Shown piece by piece: positions 38,217-45,654 of a stretch of 64,000 bases of DNA. The position numbers were made by a program, and so were the translations under genes. Source of the DNA: Thermasporomyces composti (GTDB lineage Bacteria > Actinomycetota > Actinomycetes > Propionibacteriales > Actinopolymorphaceae); assembly GCF_003386795.1 (NCBI RefSeq), contig NZ_QTUC01000001.1, positions 3,782,001 to 3,846,000 of the forward strand, read 5' to 3'. Position 1 is the stretch's first letter. The number at the start of each line of letters is the position of its first letter. The notes beneath the pieces were generated by a model. The model saw only the letters and a program-made list of their open reading frames with translations. It was not told the DNA's origin and did not search any database.

Positions 38217-38912
38217 ATGGCCGCGAGCGGTCGCCAGTTGGAGGCGCGCATCGTCGACCTCATCCTGGAGCGGCGCCTCACCGCAGGAGAGCCCCTGCCC
38301 GCCGAGCCCGTACTGAGCAAGACACTCGGCGCCAGTCGCAACTCGATCCGGGAGGCGGTGCGCGCCCTGCACACCCTGGGCATCGTCGAGCTCCGGCACG
38401 GGTACGGCACGTTCGTCGGTCGGGCACCACTCACCGCGGTCACCCCCGGCCTGCTGTTCCGCACCCGCCTCGCGGTTCGCGAGGACCCTCGCGCCCTCGC
38501 GGATCTCGTCGAAGTCCGCGAGCTGCTCGAGCTCGGCCTCATCGAGCAGGTCGCCGAGCACGCCGACGACCAGCTGCTCCGGTCACTGGACGAGGAGGTC
38601 GCCGCGATGCGTGCGGGCGACCTTCCCGGCGCCGACCGGCGCTTCCACGAGAAGCTGTACGCGCGGATCACCAACGAGCTGGCGACCCAGCTCATCGCGT
38701 TGTTCTGGGACGTCTACCACCAGGTCGCGGCGGAGCTGGAGGCCCCGCCGGTCGACAGCGGCCAGGTGGCCGACAGCCACCGCCGCATCGTGGACGCCCT
38801 GCGGGCGCATGACGCCGCTCAGGCCCGCAGGGTGCTGCGCTATCACTTCGAGGATCTCCACGAGCGAGTCGACCGCATGGTCGAGGCCGCACGGGCGCGA
38901 AGCTCCGCGTAG
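38217..38912 (+). CDS. FadR-subfamily GntR transcriptional regulator
   Basis: A 231-residue regulator. Winged helix in residues 6-70 (LPAEPVLSKTLGASRNSIREAVRALHTLGIVELRHGYGTFV). FCD domain after about residue 95, with ADRRFHEKLYARITNELATQ supplying the Asp/His metal-pocket pattern and DSHRRIVDALRAHDAAQA the last ligand region. It probably represses the divergent DapA-like gene and responds to its substrate. ATG start; the preceding GGGCGG is only a moderate ribosome site. Confidence 0.85.
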   Translation: MAASGRQLEARIVDLILERRLTAGEPLPAEPVLSKTLGASRNSIREAVRALHTLGIVELRHGYGTFVGRAPLTAVTPGLLFRTRLAVREDPRALADLVEVRELLELGLIEQVAEHADDQLLRSLDEEVAAMRAGDLPGADRRFHEKLYARITNELATQLIALFWDVYHQVAAELEAPPVDSGQVADSHRRIVDALRAHDAAQARRVLRYHFEDLHERVDRMVEAARARSSA

Positions 38913-38964
38913 CCAGCTCGGCGCCCGACCGGCACGCTCGCGGAGGCGGCGCGGATGACACGAT

Positions 38965-39843
38965 GTGGCCGTGCCACGTTCTCTCGACGAACTGCTCGAC
39001 CTCCTCGACCTGGAGCGAATCGACGACAACCTGTTCCGGGGCCGGCAGCCGGAGACCCGACTCCAGCGGGTCTTCGGTGGGCAGGTCGCCGGCCAGGCCC
39101 TGGTGGCCGCGGCTCGCACGATGGAGCCCGGCCGGACGGTGCATTCCCTCCACGCGTACTTCCTGCGACCGGGTGACACGAGCGTCCCGATCGTCTACGA
39201 CGTCGAGTGCACCCGTGAGGGGCGGTCGTTCAGCACCCGGCGGGTCGTGGCACGGCAGCACGGCGAGACCATCTTCTTCATGGCCGCCTCGTTTCACGTC
39301 GCCGAGAGTGGCTTCGACCACCAGGACGTCGCGCCGGACGTACCGCCGCCGGAGTCCTGCCCCACTCTCGGCGAGGTGATGGAGAAGGTGTCGGGTCGCC
39401 CGAGCGACGACTGGGCCGAGGAGTGGTCCGCGCTGGAGGTCCGTTACGTCGGTGACTCCCGACGCGGTGGTGTCCCGCGGGACGGCGAGCACCCGGCCCG
39501 GGCGCGCGTGTGGTTCCGCGCCGCCGGCACCTTGCCCGACGACCCGGTGCTGCACAGCTGCGTGCTCGCCTACGCCAGCGACCTCACCTTGCTGGGCGTG
39601 ACGCTCGTCCCCCACGACACCTACATCGGCGCGCCCAAACTGCAGACAGCCTCGATCGACCACGCGATCTGGTTCCACCGACCCGTTCGGGTGGACGACT
39701 GGCTGCTCTACGACCAGCACTCGCCCTCCGCCGCCAACTCCCTCGGGTTGGCGACCGGGCGGATCTTCGCAGGCGGCCGTCGGCTGGTCGCCTCGGTCGC
39801 TCAGGAGGGCTTGATCCGAGGGCCGCGCGATACGGCAAGGTGA
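38965..39843 (+). CDS. tesB: Acyl-CoA thioesterase II (TesB)
   Basis: A 292-residue double hot-dog thioesterase of normal TesB length. Marks are VFGGQVAGQALVAAARTM near residue 35, HSLHAYFLRPGD near 60, and the C-terminal half with HSCVLAYASDLTLL, LDHAIWFHRP-like segment (IDHAIWFHR) and the final GLIR. It hydrolyses acyl-CoAs of medium to long chain. GTG start at 38965 without clear ribosome site; GTG 38971 is an alternative. A thiamine-binding-like gene follows after five bases. Confidence 0.9.
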   Translation: MAVPRSLDELLDLLDLERIDDNLFRGRQPETRLQRVFGGQVAGQALVAAARTMEPGRTVHSLHAYFLRPGDTSVPIVYDVECTREGRSFSTRRVVARQHGETIFFMAASFHVAESGFDHQDVAPDVPPPESCPTLGEVMEKVSGRPSDDWAEEWSALEVRYVGDSRRGGVPRDGEHPARARVWFRAAGTLPDDPVLHSCVLAYASDLTLLGVTLVPHDTYIGAPKLQTASIDHAIWFHRPVRVDDWLLYDQHSPSAANSLGLATGRIFAGGRRLVASVAQEGLIRGPRDTAR

Positions 39844-39848
39844 GATCC

Positions 39849-40148
39849 ATGATTGTGGCGTTCAGCATCAGCCCTTCGACGACGGACGAGAGCGGCAGCG
39901 TCAGCGAGACGGTCGCCGAGGTCGTCAAGGTCGTTCGGGAGTCCGGCCTGCCCAACGAGACCAACGCGATGTTCACCAACATCGAGGGGGAGTGGGACGA
40001 GGTGATGGCGGTGATCAAACGTGCCGTCGACGTCGCCCTCGCCCGGTCGCCCCGCGTGGGCCTCGTCCTGAAGGCCGACATCCGCCCCGGTCACACCGGC
40101 GAGCTGACCGGCAAGGTCGAGCGGGTGGAGCGTCTCCTCCGCGACTAG
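39849..40148 (+). CDS. MTH1187/YkoF-type thiamine-binding family protein
   Basis: A 99-residue protein of the DUF77 (MTH1187) family, ferredoxin-like folds that bind thiamine or related ligands as multimers. VAFSISP at the start, SVSETVAEVVKVV, TNIEGEWDEVMAVIKRAVD and VLKADIRPG are the family blocks. AAGGTGAG precedes the ATG directly after tesB. Its end overlaps the minus-strand methyltransferase-like gene by four bases. No TPP riboswitch was recognised upstream. Confidence 0.82.
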   Translation: MIVAFSISPSTTDESGSVSETVAEVVKVVRESGLPNETNAMFTNIEGEWDEVMAVIKRAVDVALARSPRVGLVLKADIRPGHTGELTGKVERVERLLRD

Positions 40149-41083
40149 GGCGACGTCGGCGAGAGGTCTTGGTCCCCACCGGACGAGTCCCGGTCCGAGG
40201 GGGTCGCCGGGGGATCGGTGAGCGGACGCAGACCGGCGACTAGCCGCGCCACGCGCTCCGGGGGAACCACGCGGGCGCGGATCGCGCCCGAGGCCAGCCG
40301 CCGGGTGAGAGCGTCCAGCGGCAGGGGAGCGTTCGAGGCGAGGACGAGCACGTTGCCGTAGCGGCGGCCGCGCAGCTGGGATGGCTCGGCGATCAAGGCC
40401 ACCTCGCGGAAGACCTCCCGCAACGTGGCGGCCTCCGCTCGGGCGTGCCGCTGCTCGGCCCGGTCCGCGACGTTGGCGACGTACACCCCGTGGGGCGCGA
40501 GGACCCGGGCCACCTCGTGGCCGAACTCCACGGTCGTCAGGTGTTCCGGCACCGTGTCCCCAACGAAGGCGTCCCGGATCACGACGTCCACGGAGGCCTC
40601 CCACAGCTTGCTCAGCCCTGACCGCGCGTCGTCGACGCGGATCCGAAGACCCCCCTCGCGCCGCAGCCCAAACGCCTGGCGGACCAGCTCGACGAGCTTG
40701 GCGTCGTGCTCGAAGACCAGCTGTCGCGATCCGGGCCGCGTGGCCATGACGTAACGGGCGAGCGTGCAACCGGCGCCACCGAGATGGGCGACCCTCAGCG
40801 GCGCGGGCGCGGCGAGAGGCGCGTTCAGGAGGTCGAGGACGTCACCGATCCATCGCACGTACTCGAACTCCAGCCGGGTCGGGTCCGTCAGGTGGACGTA
40901 GGAGCTGGGGACCCCGTTGACGATCACCATCCAGCCGTCCGGGTCGTCGCGGTCGGCGACCAGCTCCGCCTCGCCGGTGGCGATGGGGTGCGTGCCGGCG
41001 AAGGGCCTTGGCTCAGGCGTACGCGAGCGCCGCGCCGGAGCCCTGCCTCGCCCGGCGCGTGGGGAACGTCGGCGGTCAGGCAC
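40145..41083 (-). CDS. Spermidine synthase-like/class I methyltransferase-fold protein
   Basis: A 312-residue protein with the overall architecture of spermidine synthase-like enzymes: a short beta-rich N-terminal domain (MVIVNGVPSSYVHLTDPTRLEFEYVRWI) and a Rossmann domain with HLGGAGCTLARYV. In true spermidine synthases this loop is GGGDG and an aspartate further on (often DAY) binds the amine; here the first acidic position is missing and the later region reads RDAFVGDTVPEHLTT. So it is probably a methyltransferase-like relative of unknown reaction. GTG at 41083 (GAGG upstream) is chosen because the open frame extending further crosses the divergent gene at 41201. Confidence 0.72.
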   Translation of the reverse strand: MPDRRRSPRAGRGRAPARRSRTPEPRPFAGTHPIATGEAELVADRDDPDGWMVIVNGVPSSYVHLTDPTRLEFEYVRWIGDVLDLLNAPLAAPAPLRVAHLGGAGCTLARYVMATRPGSRQLVFEHDAKLVELVRQAFGLRREGGLRIRVDDARSGLSKLWEASVDVVIRDAFVGDTVPEHLTTVEFGHEVARVLAPHGVYVANVADRAEQRHARAEAATLREVFREVALIAEPSQLRGRRYGNVLVLASNAPLPLDALTRRLASGAIRARVVPPERVARLVAGLRPLTDPPATPSDRDSSGGDQDLSPTSP

Positions 41084-41200
41084 GCCGCCAGCCTCGCACG
41101 GGCGCACGCGACGACGGAGGGAGGGCCGGCGGTGTTCCGGGCGGCCCGAGCGGCGTGCGGCGTGGCAGGCTGAGGGGGACGAGGGGCCGGAGGTGGTCGG

Positions 41201-41614
41201 ATGGCAGGCAAGGGGCGGTTCGTGAAGGTCGCGGTGATCTACGCGGCGAAGTACGGACCGATCGTCTTCGAGGCGGTCAAGCACGGGCGGGAGCCGGCCC
41301 AGCGCGCCCTCCAACGGGCGTTGGCCCGGCAGTCTCACCGTCGGCGGGCCCGCGAGCACGCCTCCACCGTGGTCGACGGCTCCGTGCTGCGGGTCTTCCA
41401 CCAGGGCGAGCCCCTCTGGGTCGTCTTCTCCGGCGACACTCCGGTCGCGAGCTACCCCCCGGTCGACACGCCCCTGGAGACGGTCCTGGAGTACGCGGAC
41501 CTGAGCTTGCGCGTCCGCCCGGAGGCTCTCGCCGACAGGTGGGTCGTACCGGACCCCCGTCGGGTTCCCACCCTGGTCCTTCGCGTCCTTCGTCGCCGTC
41601 CACCAGGGTCGTAG
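41201..41614 (+). CDS. Conserved actinobacterial hypothetical protein
   Basis: A 137-residue basic protein. The first 25 residues are hydrophobic-amphipathic (VKVAVIYAAKYGPIVFEAVKHG), followed by an Arg-rich helix and a small beta-rich domain (VLRVFHQGEPLWVVFSGDTPVASYPP). GGAGG lies well placed before the ATG. No family was recognised and no catalytic motif is apparent. It is divergent from the methyltransferase-like gene, 117 bp away. Confidence 0.65.
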   Translation: MAGKGRFVKVAVIYAAKYGPIVFEAVKHGREPAQRALQRALARQSHRRRAREHASTVVDGSVLRVFHQGEPLWVVFSGDTPVASYPPVDTPLETVLEYADLSLRVRPEALADRWVVPDPRRVPTLVLRVLRRRPPGS

Positions 41615-41779
41615 CACGTGCCGCGCCCTTCGATCGGAAACGGCGAGCCTTGTCCTCCGACGCCGTGCGACGGTGCTGTCCCGCCGAAGCGGGCCAACCA
41701 CGACGAACCGCGGGCGGGGCTCCGGTGGCAAGGTCACTGATCGCGCGTGGTCCCCGCGAGACCATCAAGAAGCGGCCAG

Positions 41780-42340
41780 TCAGCTGTCCAATGCTGCCCC
41801 GAGATCCCGTCCACGGTGGTAGCCGCGCCGGGTGATCGAGTCGATGAGGTGGCGAGCGTCGGTGAGATCCTCGGCGCCCGCCCGACGGATCAACGTGCGG
41901 AGGTCGCGGTCACGTTTCTCGCTGGGCCGCCAGAGGAGCTTGACCGCGATCAGATGTCCGATGCGAGCGACGGGGATCGTCAGACCCGGCGCGACCTCCA
42001 ACGGCTCCGCTGCCCCCACGACCTCGGCTTCGACGCCGCAGCTCGCGAGGAACAAGTCAACGGCCACGTCCTTGGCGACGGCAGGTGAATCCAGCTTGAC
42101 GGTCGCAAGTCGACCGGTCTGGGCGTTCGCGATCGACTTCTTCCACCGGTAGCCGACGGCGAGCAGGTCATCGACGTATGCCTTCGCTGTCGCGTCGTCA
42201 GCGGTGACGACGGCAATGTCGATGTCAGCGGTGGGCCGCGGCTCCGCCCGGGCACAAACCGCGAGGCCTCCGACCAGCGCCCAAGGCAACCTCCGATCAT
42301 GAAGATCGCCGACGACGTACGTGAGGGCCTCTTCGATCAT
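41780..42340 (-). CDS. Nucleotidyltransferase-fold protein (AbiEii-like)
   Basis: A 186-residue protein with the nucleotidyltransferase signature: LVGGLAVCAR near residue 23 and TADIDIAVV near 37 carrying the metal-binding aspartates, then a third acidic strand in KDVAVDLFLA. The C-terminal KRDRDLRTLIRRAG is usual in AbiEii/MenT-type and related NTases. Such proteins can be toxins modifying tRNA, but no antitoxin gene adjoins. The ATG at 42340 is used; a GTG two codons upstream is possible. The AKR gene is divergent, 75 bp away. Confidence 0.72.
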   Translation of the reverse strand: MIEEALTYVVGDLHDRRLPWALVGGLAVCARAEPRPTADIDIAVVTADDATAKAYVDDLLAVGYRWKKSIANAQTGRLATVKLDSPAVAKDVAVDLFLASCGVEAEVVGAAEPLEVAPGLTIPVARIGHLIAVKLLWRPSEKRDRDLRTLIRRAGAEDLTDARHLIDSITRRGYHRGRDLGAALDS

Positions 42341-42415
42341 GGTCACCAGGATTCATCCACGCACTGGTTCGGCCCCACGCGGGATGCCTTGACGGCCATG
42401 GGACACTCGGGGCCC

Positions 42416-43453
42416 ATGGGATACACCGCCGCGTCGAATCGCTATGACTCCATGCAGTACCGCCGCTCCGGTCGCAGTGGCTTGCAGCTCCCGGCGATCT
42501 CGCTCGGTCTCTGGCACAACTTCGGTGACGACGTCCCGCTCGAGCGGCAGCGGGCGATCCTGCGGCGTGCGTTCGACCTCGGGGTGACCCACTTCGACCT
42601 CGCCAACAACTACGGCCCTCCGCCGGGCGCGGCGGAGCGGAACTTCGGCACGCTGCTCCGCCAGGACTTCCGGCCGTACCGTGACGAGCTCATCATCTCC
42701 ACCAAGGCTGGCTACCGCATGTGGCCAGGACCCTACGGCGAGTGGGGATCGCGCAAGTACCTGCTGGCCAGCCTCGACCAGAGCTTGTCGCGGATGGGCT
42801 TGGAGTACGTTGACATCTTCTACTCCCACCGCTTCGACCCAGACACCCCGCTCGAGGAGACGATGGGGGCACTCGCCTCCGCCGTCCAACAGGGCAAGGC
42901 GCTCTACGCCGGCATCTCGTCGTACTCGCCGGAGCACACCCGGCAGGCCGCCGCCATCATGGCGGACCTCGGCGTGCCGCTGGTGATTCACCAGCCGTCG
43001 TACTCGATGCTCAACCGGTGGATCGAGGAGAGCCTGCTCGACACCCTCGCCGAGGAGGGCATCGGGTGTATCGCGTTCTCGCCGCTGGCGCAGGGCCTCC
43101 TCACGGACAAGTACCTCGCGGGCATCCCCGCTGACTCCCGAGCGGCCCAGGGCAAGTCGTTGCCGCGCGAGCAGATCTCGGAGACCAACCTCAAGCACGT
43201 GCGCGCGCTCAACGAGATCGCGGCCCGTCGAGGGCAGACACTGGCGCAGATGGCGCTCGCCTGGGCGCTCCGCCATTCCGAGATGACCTCGGTGCTCATC
43301 GGCGCGAGCAGCGTGCGCCAGGTGGAGGAGAACGTCGCCGCGCTCGACAACCTCGATTTCAGCTCCGACGAGCTCGCCGAGATCGACCGGCACGCCGTCG
43401 AGGCAGGCATCAACTTGTGGCGGCGATCCAGCCATGGTTCGCGCGACGCCTGA
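42416..43453 (+). CDS. Aldo/keto reductase, L-glyceraldehyde 3-phosphate reductase (YghZ) type
   Basis: A 345-residue aldo/keto reductase. The N-terminus aligns with E. coli YghZ (RYDSMQYRRSGRSG, then LSLGLWHNFGDD-like SLGLWHNFGDD), which decides the start among several ATGs. The catalytic tetrad is visible: Asp and Tyr in FDLANNYGPPPG, Lys in STKAGYRMWPG, His in FYSHRFD. The C-terminal NADPH site is IGASSVRQVEENV. It reduces aldehydes such as L-glyceraldehyde-3-phosphate or methylglyoxal. Confidence 0.9.
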   Translation: MGYTAASNRYDSMQYRRSGRSGLQLPAISLGLWHNFGDDVPLERQRAILRRAFDLGVTHFDLANNYGPPPGAAERNFGTLLRQDFRPYRDELIISTKAGYRMWPGPYGEWGSRKYLLASLDQSLSRMGLEYVDIFYSHRFDPDTPLEETMGALASAVQQGKALYAGISSYSPEHTRQAAAIMADLGVPLVIHQPSYSMLNRWIEESLLDTLAEEGIGCIAFSPLAQGLLTDKYLAGIPADSRAAQGKSLPREQISETNLKHVRALNEIAARRGQTLAQMALAWALRHSEMTSVLIGASSVRQVEENVAALDNLDFSSDELAEIDRHAVEAGINLWRRSSHGSRDA

Positions 43454-43539
43454 TCGGCTCCGCTGGCCCTACCCGCCATCCTCTGGCGACCCTGCCGTCA
43501 CCGCCAGATGATCATGGTGGTTGACTACGCGTGATCTTG

Positions 43540-43562
43540 GTCGGACGGTTCTGTCGTCCGAC
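43540..43562 (+). promoter_or_regulatory. Inverted repeat in the leader of the MetN-like gene
   Basis: GTCGGACG (43540-43547) pairs exactly with CGTCCGAC (43555-43562) around a seven-base loop, ending 36 bases before the GTG. TTGACT at 43521-43526 could be a -35 element, which would put the repeat near -10 and favour an operator. It could equally be a leader hairpin. It does not resemble a SAM or S-box riboswitch. Confidence 0.4.
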
Positions 43563-43598
43563 TCCCACCTACGAGCCACGCGTGTCGAAGGCCCCGCC

Positions 43599-44585
43599 GT
43601 GATCGAGCTGGACGACATCCGCAGGACCCGTCGCCATGACCACGGGGAGCAGATTCTCCTTGACAGCGTTGACCTCTACCTCGACGCGGGGGAGGTCTGC
43701 GGCGTCGTCGGGGAGCCCGCCGACGGACCCCGGACCCTCCTCCGCTGCGTCAACCTGCTCGAACGTCCCGACGAAGGCACGGTGCGGGTCGCCGGTGAGG
43801 ACTTGACGGCGATGAGCCCCCGGCAGCTCCGTCGGGCCCGCCACGCCATCGGCGTCCTCGGGCCGGGGGACCGGCTCCTCGAGCAACGGACCGTCGCACG
43901 CAACGTCTCCTTGCCTCTGGAGTTCGCCGGGGTTCGGCAGCGAGAGCGCGACCTTCGGGTTGACGAGATCCTCGACCGGATGGGGCTCGCGGAGGTCGCC
44001 GATCGCTGGCCCTCCGACCTGACCGCGGAGGAGCGTCGTCGGACGGCGGTCGCTCGGGCCTTCGTCACCCGGCCACGCGTGCTGTTGTGTCAGGAGCCGA
44101 CCGGCGGCCTGAGTGAGGACGGCGCCCGCTCCCTCCTCGCGCTCATGCGGGGGCTCATCGCCGACCAGCAGACCACGGTCCTCGTGGCGACGCAGAACCC
44201 CGCCGAGCTCGCGGCCCTGTGCGAGTCGGTGGCGTTCCTGCACGACGGCCGGGTCGTCGAGCAAGGCACCCTTCCTGACACGATCGCGAACCCGTCGTCG
44301 AAGCTCGCGAGCCTCTTCCTGCCGACGCTGCCCGACCCGGACGCCGAGCACGGGACCGGAGCTGTTCTGGTCGACCTCACCTTCGCCGGCGTCGACCCCC
44401 ACGTTCTCAGCGAGGTCACCCGAGCGTGCGGGGTCGGCGTCAGCGTCGTCGCCGGGTCGTTGGAAAGCCTTCGCAGCCGAACGGTGGGTCGGCTCCGCGT
44501 TGAGCTGACCGGGTCAGGAGAGGACTGTCAGCGGGCTCTGGACAAGCTCACCGACCTCGCCCTCTCTCCCAAGGTGCATCCATGA
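43599..44585 (+). CDS. Degenerate MetN-like ABC ATPase homologue with NIL domain
   Basis: A 328-residue protein colinear with methionine-importer ATPase MetN, for example LLRCVNLLERPDEG after the P-loop, RTVARNVSLPLEF, and a C-terminal NIL-type ACT domain (about 250-325). Yet the catalytic motifs are altered: the P-loop is GEPADGPRT (38-46) with Pro44 at the lysine, the Q-loop glutamine is Gly88, LSGGQ is LTAEE (141-145), Walker B LLCDE is LLCQE (Asp to Gln165), and the switch histidine is Gln199. The frame is intact with normal codon usage. GTG start with GAAGG at seven bases. It overlaps the permease gene as ATGA. It is probably unable to hydrolyse ATP; no second MetN or MetQ is nearby. Confidence 0.82.
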   Translation: MIELDDIRRTRRHDHGEQILLDSVDLYLDAGEVCGVVGEPADGPRTLLRCVNLLERPDEGTVRVAGEDLTAMSPRQLRRARHAIGVLGPGDRLLEQRTVARNVSLPLEFAGVRQRERDLRVDEILDRMGLAEVADRWPSDLTAEERRRTAVARAFVTRPRVLLCQEPTGGLSEDGARSLLALMRGLIADQQTTVLVATQNPAELAALCESVAFLHDGRVVEQGTLPDTIANPSSKLASLFLPTLPDPDAEHGTGAVLVDLTFAGVDPHVLSEVTRACGVGVSVVAGSLESLRSRTVGRLRVELTGSGEDCQRALDKLTDLALSPKVHP

Positions 44586-45232
44586 GTCACTGGCTGAGCG
44601 TGCTGCCGGAGCTGGCGCGAGCGACAGGGACCACGCTGGCGACAGCGTCTGTGGCGACGGCGTGCGCTGTCGCCCTCGGCCTCCTCTTCGGGGTCGCACT
44701 GGTAGCGACGGACAAGGACGGTCCGCTGCGGGTTGTCCACGCGGTGCTCGCTTGCCTCGTCGAGATCGTGGGCTCCGTTCCCGTCGTCATCGTTCTGCTC
44801 GCCGCCACGTCGCTGCTCCGTGCCAGCGCGGAGCGCGGTCTCGCGGCCTCCGTCGTGCCGCTTGTCGTCGCCGCGACACCGTGGTTCGCCCGACGCGTCG
44901 AGTCGAACCTGCGTGCGGTGAGCCCTGCGGTCGTCGAGATCGCCGTCGCCATGGGCGCGCGGCTTCGTCACGTCCTGGTGACCGTGCTGCTGCGGGAAAG
45001 CCTGCCCGGAATCGCCTCCAACGTCGCGCTGACCGCGGTGCTCCTCCTGGGCTTCACCGCGGTCGCGGACGTCCTCGACCGACGAGGGCTCGGTGGTCTG
45101 GCGCTCGCCTACGGCGTCGAGGAGCCGCGAGCCGACGTCGTCGTGGTCGTCGCCGGCGTCTTCGTGGCCCTCGCCCAGGCGGTGAAGTGGCTCGGCGATC
45201 AAGTGGCCCAACGGCTGGACCACCGACGGTGA
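44582..45232 (+). CDS. MetI-like ABC transporter permease
   Basis: A 216-residue membrane protein with about five hydrophobic segments, the size of MetI. The cytoplasmic EAA-type loop that contacts the ATPase is present: EIAVAMGARLRHV with the later LPGI. The region ETVGSVP-like EIVGSVPVVIVLL and GFTAVADVLDRRGLG also match MetI. The ATG overlaps the end of the degenerate MetN-like gene and has AAGGTG before it, so the two are translationally coupled. A substrate-binding MetQ lipoprotein gene is absent. Confidence 0.8.
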   Translation: MSHWLSVLPELARATGTTLATASVATACAVALGLLFGVALVATDKDGPLRVVHAVLACLVEIVGSVPVVIVLLAATSLLRASAERGLAASVVPLVVAATPWFARRVESNLRAVSPAVVEIAVAMGARLRHVLVTVLLRESLPGIASNVALTAVLLLGFTAVADVLDRRGLGGLALAYGVEEPRADVVVVVAGVFVALAQAVKWLGDQVAQRLDHRR

Positions 45233-45397
45233 CGGTGCCAGCTTCCAGGTGCCCGCCTCCAGGTCGCCCCGAGTCGTCGTCCTGTGACGACAGCGGCCAC
45301 CTCAGGGACCCGTAGGGGAGACGTCAGGGATCACCGAGGGTTTCGCCGGCCCACTCCGTGCCGTTCCTCGGCCTACGATGACCATGGGAGGTGGCAC

Positions 45398-45550
45398 ATG
45401 CTGCTCAAGATCCTGCTCGTCATCGCCATCATCTGGCTGGCCCTCGCCCTCATCGGCTTCATCATCAAGGGCCTGCTGTGGCTCGGCATCATCGCGGCGG
45501 TGCTGTTCGTCGCGACCAGCCTGTGGGGTTGGATCAAGCGCAATACCTGA
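45398..45550 (+). CDS. Small hydrophobic membrane protein
   Basis: A 50-residue protein with two closely spaced hydrophobic helices (residues about 2-24 and 28-44) and a basic C-terminus (WIKRNT). A strong GGGAGGTGG precedes the ATG and TACGAT at 45374-45379 is a plausible -10 box, so it has its own promoter. Similar tiny hydrophobic proteins are common in actinobacteria; function unknown. It faces the minus-strand PfkB gene. Confidence 0.65.
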   Translation: MLLKILLVIAIIWLALALIGFIIKGLLWLGIIAAVLFVATSLWGWIKRNT

Positions 45551-45654
45551 CCGCAGAGTCACACCCGATCGGGTGACTCCTCCGCGTCGCCCCGCCCCCA
45601 CCGTCCACGCTGGCCACTCGCTCGCGGAGACGCCGGCGGGATAGCTGCTCGACC

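Noticed and set aside
41084-41737. N-terminal extension of the methyltransferase-like gene
   Set aside because: It would run antisense through the hypothetical gene at 41201, which has a strong ribosome site; GTG 41083 gives a better start.
43500-43598. SAM riboswitch upstream of the MetN-like gene
   Set aside because: The leader is under 100 bases with a single simple hairpin; no four-way junction or conserved S-box bases are visible.
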